A DNA stretch of 42,543 nt from Planctomycetota bacterium (GTDB lineage: Bacteria > Planctomycetota > B15-G4), in assembly GCA_029259715.1 (NCBI GenBank), contig JAJDEP010000018.1, forward strand, positions 1 to 42,543, written 5' to 3'. Shown here in pieces: positions 14,510-23,178 of the stretch (the first letter of the stretch is position 1; the number at the start of each line of letters is the position of its first letter). The notes below the pieces were generated by a model. The model had not been told where the DNA came from. It saw only the letters and a list, made by a program, of their open reading frames with translations, and did not search any database. Position numbers and translations under genes: made by a program.

Positions 14510-15562
14510 ATGGACCGCCCCGCCCGCGCGCTCGGAGTGCCGCCCGACATCGACGTGCTGCTGCCCGTGCGCTGCGCACGGCGCACCCTGCCCTCGGCGG
14601 TGGGCGACCTGCTGGCCCAGCGTGGCGTCCGGCCCCGCATCCTGGCCGTGGTCGACGACGGCCCGGACGGCGACGACGGCTCACGGGACTGGCTCAAGGC
14701 CCTCGCCCGCACCGACGAACGCGTGATCGTGTTCGACGGCCCGGGGGCCGGGCCGGGTCCCGCCCTCGACTGCGCGCTCATGGCCGTGGGCCACCCCCAC
14801 GTCGCGCTCATGGAAGCCGACGACCGCTGTCCGCCCGATCGCCTGCGGCGTCTCTTCGATCACATGGAATTGCACCCCCACCTCATGGGCGTCGTCAGTC
14901 GCGCCGGCCAGATCGGCGCCCGCACGCCCGGCATGCGCCGCTACCTCGATTGGCAGAACTCTCTGCTCTCCTCGACGGCCATGGCCGCCGAGCGTTTCGT
15001 CGAGATCCCGGCCATGTTCCAGACGGGGCTCTACCGGCCGCAGGCGCTGTGGGCTGTGGGCGGCTTCGCGCCCCGGGGCCACTGGCCCATCGACATCGCC
15101 TTCTGGTTTCGCTGGTTCCAACTCGGCATGCCCGTCGAGAAGATTCCGCGGGTGCTCTATCAATGGCGCCAGCACGCGGGACAGTCGACCCGCAGTGGCG
15201 GCCTGCACGACGCCGCGCCCCTACGGGCGTGCAAGGTCGACGCGTTGGAACGACTGCACGGTCGACTCGGCTGGTGGCCGCGTCCGATCCACCTCGTGTC
15301 CACGGGCGCAACGCTCGAGTCCTGGCGCGAAGCGCTTGAGTCCATCGACGTGGTCTTGCTCGGCGCCGACGAGTGGAAGCCGGGGCGTCCGGCCCCGTCA
15401 CTCCCCTTGGAACCACCCACCGAATTCCTCCCGCCCGGGTCGGCGGCGCGTTGGGGACCGCCCTTGCTCTTCGCGGCCTACGGGATGGAAGCGACGCGGG
15501 AGAAGCTGCGAGACGCGCTCGGCCGCCCGGACGAGCCGGACGTGCTCATGTTCTGCGCGTGA
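14510..15562 (+). CDS. family-2 glycosyltransferase
   Basis: A 350-residue protein. Residues 12-240 match a GT-A fold family-2 glycosyltransferase: the opening strand DIDVLLPVRCARRTLPSAVGDLL, AVVDDGPD for nucleotide binding, MEADDRCPPDRL for the DxD-like metal motif (about 103-112), and the acceptor-region GGFAPRGHWPIDIAFWFRWFQLG. There is no membrane segment. The C-terminal third (about 245-350) shows no recognisable domain; it may be a specific extension. The gene ends four bases from the stop of the convergent unknown gene, so the two transcripts must overlap or stop within coding sequence. The sugar acceptor is unknown. Confidence 0.85.
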   Translation: MDRPARALGVPPDIDVLLPVRCARRTLPSAVGDLLAQRGVRPRILAVVDDGPDGDDGSRDWLKALARTDERVIVFDGPGAGPGPALDCALMAVGHPHVALMEADDRCPPDRLRRLFDHMELHPHLMGVVSRAGQIGARTPGMRRYLDWQNSLLSSTAMAAERFVEIPAMFQTGLYRPQALWAVGGFAPRGHWPIDIAFWFRWFQLGMPVEKIPRVLYQWRQHAGQSTRSGGLHDAAPLRACKVDALERLHGRLGWWPRPIHLVSTGATLESWREALESIDVVLLGADEWKPGRPAPSLPLEPPTEFLPPGSAARWGPPLLFAAYGMEATREKLRDALGRPDEPDVLMFCA

Positions 15563-15566
15563 CCCG

Positions 15567-16106
15567 TCAAGCCTGGCTGGAGTCGTCGTAGCGACTGGCG
15601 ATCTCCAACAAGAATTGCTTCACGGTGGCCTGCTCGCTGCGAGCGTACTCCAGGAACTCAGTCCTCGCGTCTGGAAGTGGCTTGCCGACGGCCAGCGAGA
15701 CGAAGTCCGGGTGTCCGCCGATCAGGAAGTGGTCATTCACCGTGCAGATGATGGCGAAGGAGAAGTCTTCGGGAACAAGGGCCACGTTGAAGTGCGCGAA
15801 CTCCTTGTTGAAGTCGCAGAGCCCCTCCGTCGTCGCTTCGAAAGTCACCTCGTCTCTGACATCGACCAGCTCTTCGAGTAGGACCGCTTGCACATCGACC
15901 TTGCGGACGAAGGCCATGGCGCGCGAGATCCTGTCAGCATCCTCCCTCGAAAAATGCGGGCCGGACTCGACGGGAATGACGACCCAGTCGGACTCGGTCA
16001 GGAATTCGCGACGAAACTGCAGTGACGAGTCGAGGGCGCTCCGCAGCCACAGCCCAGCTGCCGAAGCATGACCATCATCCTCACTGCTGATACTGCTCTC
16101 GGTCAC
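15567..16106 (-). CDS. unknown protein, lower GC, coupled to thiolase II
   Basis: A 179-residue acidic soluble protein starting at GTG, which overlaps the thiolase TGA as GTGA (16103-16106). No family is recognised. It has alternating hydrophobic strands (WVVIPVES, HFNVALVPED, FAIICTVNDHFLIGG) and amphipathic helices, suggesting a compact alpha/beta fold; no signal or membrane segment. Base composition differs from the neighbours: three sampled 60-base lines (15721, 15781, 15901) contain 52, 62 and 62% GC by hand count, clearly below the surrounding sequence. This suggests recent acquisition although translation is coupled to a resident metabolic gene. Confidence 0.75.
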   Translation of the reverse strand: MTESSISSEDDGHASAAGLWLRSALDSSLQFRREFLTESDWVVIPVESGPHFSREDADRISRAMAFVRKVDVQAVLLEELVDVRDEVTFEATTEGLCDFNKEFAHFNVALVPEDFSFAIICTVNDHFLIGGHPDFVSLAVGKPLPDARTEFLEYARSEQATVKQFLLEIASRYDDSSQA

Positions 16107-17284
16107 CGTTCGAACAGCGCCGACACCCCCATGCCGCCGCTGACGCACAGGCTCGCCAGCCCGCGCTTCGCATCCCGCCGCTGCATCTCGTGCAGCAACG
16201 TGACGACGATGCGCGCACCCGTGCAGCCGATGGGATGGCCCAGCGCGATGGAGCCGCCGTTCACGTTGAGCCGTGAGGCGTCGAGCTTGAGCTCGCGGTC
16301 GCACGCGATGACCTGCGCCGCGAAAGCTTCGTTGAGCTCGATGAGGTCGATGTCGGCGAGGGACAGGCCGGCCGCCGCGAGCAGATCGTTGGTGGCGGGC
16401 ACCGGGCCGATGCCCATGATCGCGGGATCCACGCCGGCCATGGCCTGACCGGTGAGCCTCGCCATCACGGGCCAGCCCTTGGAGGCCGCGTGTTCGGCGC
16501 TCGTCACGAGCAGCGCAGCGGCGCCGTCGGTGATGCCCGAGCTGTTGCCCGCGTGCACCGTGCCGTCCTTGCGGAACACCGGCGGCAGCTTGCCCAGGCC
16601 CGCGAGGTTGGCGCCGTGGCGCGGGTGCTCGTCGGTGTCGACCACCGTCTCGCCCTTGCGGCTCTTCACCGTCACGGGCGCGATCTCGTCGACGAAGCGC
16701 CCGGCCTTCTGCGCCTCCTCGGCCTTGCGCTGTGACTCCACCGCGAAGCTGTCCTGCTCCTCGCGATTGATCTCGTACTTGTCGGCCAGGGTCTCGGCGG
16801 TGGAGCCCATGGGCGCGCCCACGAGCGGGCAGTTGAAGCCGTCCTGGTAGTTGCCGTCGAGCAAAAGCTTGTGGCCCATGCGGTAGCCGGTGCGCATCTC
16901 GGGCATGAGGAAGGGGATGCGCGACATGGACTCGGTGCCGCCGGCGACGACGGCCTGGGCCGCACCGCTGCGGATCTCCGACGCCGCGAGCATGATCGCC
17001 CGCAGCCCCGACGCGCAGGCCTGGTTGATGGTGAGCGCGGTGCCCGTCTGCGGCATGCCCGCCCCGATCTGCACCTGCCGCGCGACGTTGGGTCCCGAGC
17101 CGGCCTGCCGCGCCATGCCCATGATGACCTGGTCGACGTCGGCGGGCTCCGCGCCGGCACGTTGCAGCGCCGCTTGCGTCGCGATGACGGCGAGTTCGAC
17201 GGCGCTCGTCTGGGCGAGTCCGCCCATGAACTTGCCGATGGGCGTGCGCGCGGCGCCGGCGATGACGATGTCGTGGTCGGGCAT
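16103..17284 (-). CDS. acetyl-CoA acyltransferase (thiolase II)
   Basis: A 393-residue thiolase, the second in the window. The nucleophilic Cys is C90 in NQACASG, the His is in ALGHPIGCTG, and the final Cys motif is CVSGGMG rather than the usual CxGGG. The ATG at 17284 was chosen over one 12 codons upstream because the family starts directly with the D-x-V-I-A-G strand and because AAGGCGGA precedes it. It is clearly distinct from the 401-residue thiolase of the large cluster, so the two probably serve different chain lengths or directions. A -10 element lies at 17351-17356. Confidence 0.94.
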   Translation of the reverse strand: MPDHDIVIAGAARTPIGKFMGGLAQTSAVELAVIATQAALQRAGAEPADVDQVIMGMARQAGSGPNVARQVQIGAGMPQTGTALTINQACASGLRAIMLAASEIRSGAAQAVVAGGTESMSRIPFLMPEMRTGYRMGHKLLLDGNYQDGFNCPLVGAPMGSTAETLADKYEINREEQDSFAVESQRKAEEAQKAGRFVDEIAPVTVKSRKGETVVDTDEHPRHGANLAGLGKLPPVFRKDGTVHAGNSSGITDGAAALLVTSAEHAASKGWPVMARLTGQAMAGVDPAIMGIGPVPATNDLLAAAGLSLADIDLIELNEAFAAQVIACDRELKLDASRLNVNGGSIALGHPIGCTGARIVVTLLHEMQRRDAKRGLASLCVSGGMGVSALFER

Positions 17285-17350
17285 GGGGATCCGCCTTGCG
17301 GGATGGTGCGTCCGCGACATCGGTGCGTCGCGGGTCTCGGGGAGCCGCGC

Positions 17351-17356
17351 AGTCTA
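17351..17356 (-). promoter_or_regulatory. -10 element upstream of thiolase II
   Basis: TAGACT on the minus strand, about 67 bases before the ATG, in the gap after the metal operon. It resembles the other TANNNT boxes in the window. The -35 is not obvious. Confidence 0.3.
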
Positions 17357-17432
17357 GCCGCTGCGCCCGCGGCGCGCACGACCGGTGCGCCCGCGGGGAC
17401 GCTGGCGCGGGCGGCGAGGCAGCCACGCACCC

Positions 17433-18245
17433 TCAGCCGAAGAGGAAGCCCTTGCCGAACACGAGCGTCCCGCCGAAGTGACCGGTGGCCAGCGTGGCGA
17501 CGGCGCAGGCGTAGAGGCACAAGCGGTAGCCGCCCAACGCTCTGCCGCCCTGTGTCACGCCACCTCGGGCCTCGCCACCTCGGGCCCCGCCACCCCGGGC
17601 CCGCCGCGCGAGCACCCACGCCAGCAGCGAAAGCGACATCACGCTGACGCCCAGCCAGCGGTGCAGGAACAGCTCGTCCACCAGGGGCGAGGTGAAGGAC
17701 TCGGCCCGGGTCCAGCCGGTGAAGGCCGCGATGAGCGCCATCGATGCGCCGCCCGCGAGGCAGAAGGTCGCGATGGGACTCGGCTCCGCGGTGCCCCGGC
17801 GTCGGCTGCGCCACTCGGCCACGGCCGCCGCCACCAGCAGCGCGAGCGGGAAGTGGATCACGATGACGTGCAGCTTGCCCACCCACAGCGGCAGGAAGGC
17901 CTCGTCGGCCGTGGATTCGTCGGCAGCGGATGCGTTGCGCCCGTCCGGCGCTCGGCCCGCCGGCGCAGCGTCAGCGCCGGACGCCGACCCCGCAGGTGCC
18001 GCTCGCGCCGCCTCCGCCGCGGCGATGTCTTCGGCGATGTTCTGCACGAACTCTTCGGGCGCGTATTGGAAGTCGGCCCGGCACATGTTGCAGCAGAAGC
18101 CGATGGTGTGGCCTTCGAACAAGAGCGTGATCGAGGGGTCGACCTCGGTGTCCGGCATGCCCGGGCACATGCGGTTGATGGGCTCGTCGGCCCGGACCCC
18201 GGCCGTGAACACAGCCAGCAGCAGCAGGATCGGCGCGAAGGTTAT
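17433..18245 (-). CDS. YHS-domain DUF2231 membrane protein, last gene of metal operon
   Basis: A 270-residue protein. Residues 1-20 are a signal-like hydrophobic segment. Residues about 21-65 form a YHS/TRASH metal-binding domain (MCPGMPDTEVDPS, then GHTIGFCCNMCRADF). An Ala/Gly/Asp-rich linker follows, then four membrane segments of the DUF2231 type opening with KLHVIVIHFPLALLVAA. The start is problematic: GGAGGA is ideally placed before ATA (18243-18245), which overlaps the TAA of the preceding gene as ATAA; no ATG fits. Either AUA is used, or a further upstream GTG, or the base is an error. A YHS domain facing the periplasm suggests metal capture or delivery at the membrane. Confidence 0.75.
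   Translation of the reverse strand: MTFAPILLLLAVFTAGVRADEPINRMCPGMPDTEVDPSITLLFEGHTIGFCCNMCRADFQYAPEEFVQNIAEDIAAAEAARAAPAGSASGADAAPAGRAPDGRNASAADESTADEAFLPLWVGKLHVIVIHFPLALLVAAAVAEWRSRRRGTAEPSPIATFCLAGGASMALIAAFTGWTRAESFTSPLVDELFLHRWLGVSVMSLSLLAWVLARRARGGGARGGEARGGVTQGGRALGGYRLCLYACAVATLATGHFGGTLVFGKGFLFG
17559..17603. repeat. 15-bp in-frame tandem repeat, three units
   Basis: GCCACCTCGGGCCTC, GCCACCTCGGGCCCC and GCCACCCCGGGCCCG follow directly. They encode an ARGG-type Gly/Arg/Ala/Glu loop between the last membrane segments of the DUF2231 protein. Confidence 0.8.
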
Positions 18246-19489
18246 GGATGCTCCTCCGTCGCGCGCGGCACGAGCGTTGTGACCGCGAGGCGCGCCGCCC
18301 CCTCGCCCGCGGTCTCCCACACGGCCACCACCGGGCCCAGGCCGCCGGCGGCTCCCGCGAGCCAGGGTGCGTGGCCCTCGCCGAGCGACGACAACACGTC
18401 CGCTGCGTCGGTCTCGCGGCGCCACACGAGCTGCCCGTCGCGGTCCACCCACAGGTAGACGAAGGCGTCCCCGCCGAAAGCGACGCGCGGCCAGCGTCCC
18501 TGCTCGGCCAGCATGAAGGGCAGCGACTCGTGGTCGACGCTCTCCAGGCGCATGCCGACGCGATAGACGCTGCGCCACGCCCCGCCCGGGGAGAGGGCGA
18601 AGTCGGGGCCGGCCACCGGACAGCCGGTGATCTCCCACGGTTCGTGGCCCAGAGGCCGGGTGTGCCAGTCCTCGCCGAGACCGAGGACCACTTGCAGGTC
18701 GCGGGCGCCGCCGAGGGCATTGCGGAAGATCAGGAGCGGGCGTCCGCCGCGCGGGTCGAGGCCGGCGGCCGGCGGACAGCACTCGCAGATGGATCCGTCG
18801 GGGGAGCGGTACACCAGCGCGTCGGCGCTCCAGGTCGCGCCGCCGTCCGACGAGCGCGCGGCCCACAGCTCGGTGGAGTCGGTGCGCAGGTCGAGCCACG
18901 TGCACAGCACCTGCCCCGACGGCGAGGCCGCCATGGCGTGCATGCCCTCGCGCGCCGCGGCGTCGACGTCGGTGATGCGGGCGGCCTCGCTCCAGCCCCC
19001 GCCGTGGGTGGAGTGCCAGGCGTAGAGGTCGCCGTCCTCGCTGCCCGCCTGCTCGCCGCAGGTGGCCGTGACCACGAGGCCCCGTCCCGTGAAGGCGACC
19101 TTCGGCCCCCACGAGGTGCCCCACGCCACCCGGCCCGGCCCGGCCAGTCGCACCGGGTCGTCCCACCCGCCGTCCGTGCGGGAGAGCGCGACCCACGGGT
19201 CGTCGTCGGCGACGAACACGATCGCGGCGCGGCCGCGCGGATCGACAGCGACGTGCGGCGCGCTCGGCTCGTGGGCGAAGTCGGCCGGCAAGGGAGTCCC
19301 GTCGACGGCGGCATAGACGGCGTCCGCGTCCGTCGAGGAGAGCGGCGACGAAGCCGGCGAGTCGGCCGCGGCGGCCGACGCCCTGTCCGTGGCGCCCGAG
19401 TCCGGACCGCAGGCCCCCAGCGCGAGCGTGAACGCGAGCACGAAGGCGAACGCGAACGTCGGCGTCAGGCGTAAGGGCGGCCGGCTCAT
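18242..19489 (-). CDS. sialidase-like (BNR-repeat) lipoprotein with Cys cluster
   Basis: A 415-residue protein. The signal peptide ends in the lipobox LALGAC, so it is probably a lipid-anchored periplasmic or outer-membrane protein. The body has beta-propeller character, with a textbook Asp-box SSDGGATW and related DGGW segments. SICECCPPA in mid-protein and CGEQAG earlier provide a cluster of cysteines unlike true sialidases; the sialidase Arg triad is not apparent, so glycoside cleavage is not predicted. The ATG overlaps the CusA stop (ATGA). Being locked into the metal operon suggests a metal-binding or periplasmic chaperone role (inference). Confidence 0.8.
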   Translation of the reverse strand: MSRPPLRLTPTFAFAFVLAFTLALGACGPDSGATDRASAAAADSPASSPLSSTDADAVYAAVDGTPLPADFAHEPSAPHVAVDPRGRAAIVFVADDDPWVALSRTDGGWDDPVRLAGPGRVAWGTSWGPKVAFTGRGLVVTATCGEQAGSEDGDLYAWHSTHGGGWSEAARITDVDAAAREGMHAMAASPSGQVLCTWLDLRTDSTELWAARSSDGGATWSADALVYRSPDGSICECCPPAAGLDPRGGRPLLIFRNALGGARDLQVVLGLGEDWHTRPLGHEPWEITGCPVAGPDFALSPGGAWRSVYRVGMRLESVDHESLPFMLAEQGRWPRVAFGGDAFVYLWVDRDGQLVWRRETDAADVLSSLGEGHAPWLAGAAGGLGPVVAVWETAGEGAARLAVTTLVPRATEEHP

Positions 19490-22400
19490 GCCGCGCGCTT
19501 CCGCAGAGTTCGCCGCTCGAGGGCCCGTTCCTCGCGGGCGCACCACAGCACCGGCACGACAAAGATGCTCGTGATCGCCACCACCATGCCTCCCACCGAG
19601 GGAATCGCCATGGGCACCATGACGTCGCTCCCGCGCCCGGTCGAGGATAGCACCGGGAGCAAGGCCAGAAGCGTCGTGGCCGTGGTCATCAGGCAAGGGC
19701 GTACGCGCCGTGACCCCGCGGTCAGGACGGCCGTCCGCACTGCCTCCACGGTGCTCGGCTTCTGCGCGTCGAAGGTCTGCTTCAGATAGGTGCCCATGAG
19801 CACGCCGTCGTCGGTGGCGATGCCGAACAGCGCCAGGAAGCCCACCCACACGGCGATGCTGAGGTTCACCGGCCCGACGTCGAAGAGCTGGCGCATGGAC
19901 GTGCCGAACAGGTCGAAGTCGAGGAACCACGGCTTGCCGTAGAGCCACACCAGCAGGAAGCCCCCCGACCAGGCCACGAACACGGCCGCGAAGATCATGC
20001 CCGTGGTCGAGACCGACCGGAACTGGAAGTAGAGGATCAGGAAGATCACCAGCAGCGTGAAGGGCAGCACGAGAGCGAGCGTGGCCTCGGCCCGCACCTG
20101 GTTCTCGTAGTTGCCCGAGAAGGTGTACGACACGCCGGCGGGCAGCTCCCAGCTCCCGTCCGCCAGGCGCGCCGCCAGGAAGTCGGAGGCCTGCTCCACC
20201 ACGCCGACCTCGGACGCGCCGGCCACGCCGTCGAAGACCACGTAGGCCGTGAGGAAGGTGTCCTCGGTCTTGATCGCCTGGGGTCCCCGGGTGAAGCGGA
20301 TCTCGGCCAGCTCCGCGAAGGGGATCTGCGCGCCGTCGGGCGTCGGGACGAGCACGCGCTGCATGTGCTCCACCGTGCCGCGCAGCTCGCGGGGGTAGCG
20401 CACGCGGACGGGGTAACGCTCGCGCCCCTCCACCGTCGTGGTCAAGCGGCGACCGCCCAGGGCCACCTCGATGACCTCCTGCACGGCGCCGATGGTGATG
20501 CCGTAGCGGGCGGCGGCCTGCCGGTCGACATCGATCTCGAGGTAGGGCTTGCCCACGACACGATCGGCTAGCACCGCCTCGGCCCGCACCGACGGCACCT
20601 GCTTGAGCAGTCCCTCGATCTGCAACGCCACGGTCTCGATGGTGGACAAGTCGGGGCCGCGCACCTTCACGCCCATGGGCGCCCGCATGCCGCTCTGCAG
20701 CATGACCAGCCGCGCCGCGATGGGTTGCAGCCGCGGCGCCGTGACCGTGCCGGTGAGCTTCGCCGCGGCCACCACCTCGTCCCAGATGTCGTCGGGGTGA
20801 CGGATGTGGTCGCGCCAGTTGCGGAAGGGCCGGCCGTCGTCGTCGGGCACGAGGTTGCCTTGCGCGTCGCGGCGGTGCGCGCCGGCGTCGTCGTCCCAGG
20901 CGAAACGCAGGCGGCGCCCCGCGGCGTCGCTGACGTACTCGGTGCGATAGTTGATCACCGTCTCGACCATGGAGATGGGCGCCGGGTCGAGGGGGCTGTC
21001 GGCCCGACCGATCTTGCCCACCGCCAGCTCGACCTCGGGCACCGACTCGATGGCCCGGTCGAGGCGCGCGAGCACGTCGACCGCCTCGCCGATGGACGCG
21101 TGGGGCATGGTCGTGGGCATGAACAGGAAGCTGCCCTCGTCGAGGGGCGGCATGAATTCCTTGCCGAGTCCGGGGAACGCGGCGCTGCCATGACTCCACA
21201 GCACGGTCTCGTGCAGGGCGCCGCGGTCCATGCCGACCGTCTCGGCCGCCGTCGCCACCGGCGCGAAGACCCGGTCGAAGCCGAGCCAGGCCACCAGTCC
21301 GGCCAGGCACAGGCCCGCCGGCAGGGTCAGGAACAGGGCCTTGTGTCGCAGGCAGAAGCCCAGCACCCGCTCGTAGGACCGGATCAGCAGCGTGAAGACG
21401 AGCAGCAGCCCGACGATGGGCAGCAGCACGAAGGCCAGGTTCACGAGCAGGCTGCGCGACGGACCCAGGGGTTCCCACTCTCCCGCCAGGATCAGCGCCA
21501 CCACCAGCGCCGTGGCGAAGATGATCAGCCGGTGCCCCATGCGACCGAGACGCGGTTGCTTGCCGACCCAGCGACGCCACCCTCCGGCGAGACGCCCCTT
21601 GCCCGGGGGGAACAGCAGCAGCGCGAAGGTCGGGATGACGAGCAGCGCGATGACCACCGACCCCACCAACGCGAAGGTCTTGGTGAAGGCCAGCGGGCGG
21701 AAGAGCTTGCCCTCGGCCCCGGTCATAGTGAACACCGGCAGGAAGCCCACCACCGTCGTCGCCACCGCCGTGATCACCGCCGAGCCCACCTCCGTGGTGG
21801 CCTCGCGCACGACCTGCAGGGCCGGTCGGCTCTCGCCGTCCTCGTCGAGGCGGCGCAGGATGTTCTCACACAGCACGATGCCGATGTCGACCATGGTGCC
21901 GATGGCGATGGCGATGCCGGAGAGGGCGACGATGTTCGCCTCGACGCCGAAGAGCTTCATGGCGATGAAGGTGAACAACACGGCGGCCGGCAGCAGCAGC
22001 GTGATCAGCAGCGAAGAGCCGATGTGCATGACCATCACCAGCACCACGATGATGGTGACGAGGATCTCCTCGCCGATGGCCGTGTTGAGCGTGCCCAGGG
22101 TCTCGCCGATGAGCCCGGAGCGGTCGTAGAACGGCACCACGGTGACCTGCGAGACCGTCCCGTCGGGAAGCGTCTTGCGCGGCAGACCGGGGGCGATCTC
22201 GGCCACCTTGGCCTTCACGTTGTCGATGGTCGCAAGGGGGTTCTCGCCGTAGCGCACGACGACGACGCCGCCCACCGCCTGCGAGCCGCCCTTGTCGAGG
22301 GCGCCGCGCCGCAGCGCCGGCCCCAGGGTCACGTTCGCCACGTCGCCCACGCGGATGGGCACGCCGTCGCTGGAGGTGATCACGGCGTCGCGGATGTCGT

Positions 22401-23175
22401 CGAGGTCGGTGATCCAGCCGAGACCGCGCACGAAGTACTCGACCCGGTTGATCTCGACGACCCGGGCGCCCACCTCGAGGTTGCTCTCGCGCACCGCCGC
22501 CACCACCTGGGCCAGGGTCACGCGGTGGGCGCGCATGGCGTCGGGGTCGACGTCCACCTGGTACTCGCGCTGGTAGCCGCCGATGGACGACACCTCGGCC
22601 ACGCCGTCCGCCGCGAGCAGCGCGTACCGCACCTGCCAGTCCTGGATCGAGCGCAGCTCGTCGAGGTTCCAGCCGCCGGCGGGGTTGCCCTCAGGGTCGC
22701 GCCCCTCGAGCGTGTACCAGTACACCTGTCCGAGCGGTGTCGCATCGGGGCCCAGGGCCGGCGTGACGTTCTCGGGCAGCGTCCCGCCGGGCAGGCTGTT
22801 GAGCTTCTCGAGGATGCGCGAGCGCGACCAGTAGACCTCGACCTCCTCCTTGAAGATCACGTAGATCGTCGAGAAGCCGAAGTAGGAGAAGGAGCGGATC
22901 GTCTTCACGCCGGGCACGCCGAGCAGCGACACCGTCAGCGGATAGGTGATCTGGTCCTCGACGTCCTGGGGCGAGCGTCCCATCCATTCGGTGAAGACGA
23001 TCTGCTGGTTCTCGCCGATGTCCGGGATGGCGTCGGTGGCGACGGGGTGGCGCGGCACGCCGCCCAGGTCCCAGTCGAAGGGCGCGACGAGCAGGCCGCC
23101 GGCCACGATGGCCAGCAGCAGCAGACCGCCCAGCAGGCGCTGCTCGAGGAAGAAGCGGATGATCGCGTTGAGCAA
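19486..23175 (-). CDS. cusA: CusA-like heavy-metal RND efflux pump
   Basis: A 1229-residue inner-membrane RND transporter of the heavy-metal class; slightly long for the family owing to inserts. The N-terminus LNAIIRFFLEQRLLGGLLLL is the first membrane helix. IAIAIGTMVDIGIVLCEN near residue 425 is the Cus/Czc transmembrane motif. FMPPLDEGSFLFMPTTMPHASIGEA near 675 has the periplasmic methionines of CusA-type pumps, favouring monovalent Cu/Ag over Co/Zn/Cd. The start is TTG, with GGGGAG nine bases upstream and three bases after the CusB stop; no suitable ATG is nearby. It uses proton motive force to export metal through the CusB/CusC conduit. Confidence 0.93.
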   Translation of the reverse strand: MLNAIIRFFLEQRLLGGLLLLAIVAGGLLVAPFDWDLGGVPRHPVATDAIPDIGENQQIVFTEWMGRSPQDVEDQITYPLTVSLLGVPGVKTIRSFSYFGFSTIYVIFKEEVEVYWSRSRILEKLNSLPGGTLPENVTPALGPDATPLGQVYWYTLEGRDPEGNPAGGWNLDELRSIQDWQVRYALLAADGVAEVSSIGGYQREYQVDVDPDAMRAHRVTLAQVVAAVRESNLEVGARVVEINRVEYFVRGLGWITDLDDIRDAVITSSDGVPIRVGDVANVTLGPALRRGALDKGGSQAVGGVVVVRYGENPLATIDNVKAKVAEIAPGLPRKTLPDGTVSQVTVVPFYDRSGLIGETLGTLNTAIGEEILVTIIVVLVMVMHIGSSLLITLLLPAAVLFTFIAMKLFGVEANIVALSGIAIAIGTMVDIGIVLCENILRRLDEDGESRPALQVVREATTEVGSAVITAVATTVVGFLPVFTMTGAEGKLFRPLAFTKTFALVGSVVIALLVIPTFALLLFPPGKGRLAGGWRRWVGKQPRLGRMGHRLIIFATALVVALILAGEWEPLGPSRSLLVNLAFVLLPIVGLLLVFTLLIRSYERVLGFCLRHKALFLTLPAGLCLAGLVAWLGFDRVFAPVATAAETVGMDRGALHETVLWSHGSAAFPGLGKEFMPPLDEGSFLFMPTTMPHASIGEAVDVLARLDRAIESVPEVELAVGKIGRADSPLDPAPISMVETVINYRTEYVSDAAGRRLRFAWDDDAGAHRRDAQGNLVPDDDGRPFRNWRDHIRHPDDIWDEVVAAAKLTGTVTAPRLQPIAARLVMLQSGMRAPMGVKVRGPDLSTIETVALQIEGLLKQVPSVRAEAVLADRVVGKPYLEIDVDRQAAARYGITIGAVQEVIEVALGGRRLTTTVEGRERYPVRVRYPRELRGTVEHMQRVLVPTPDGAQIPFAELAEIRFTRGPQAIKTEDTFLTAYVVFDGVAGASEVGVVEQASDFLAARLADGSWELPAGVSYTFSGNYENQVRAEATLALVLPFTLLVIFLILYFQFRSVSTTGMIFAAVFVAWSGGFLLVWLYGKPWFLDFDLFGTSMRQLFDVGPVNLSIAVWVGFLALFGIATDDGVLMGTYLKQTFDAQKPSTVEAVRTAVLTAGSRRVRPCLMTTATTLLALLPVLSSTGRGSDVMVPMAIPSVGGMVVAITSIFVVPVLWCAREERALERRTLRKRAA

Positions 23176-23178
23176 CGG

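Noticed and set aside
18242..19489. Naming the lipoprotein a functional sialidase
   Set aside because: Asp-box repeats show only the fold; the catalytic arginine triad and acid/Tyr pair were not found.
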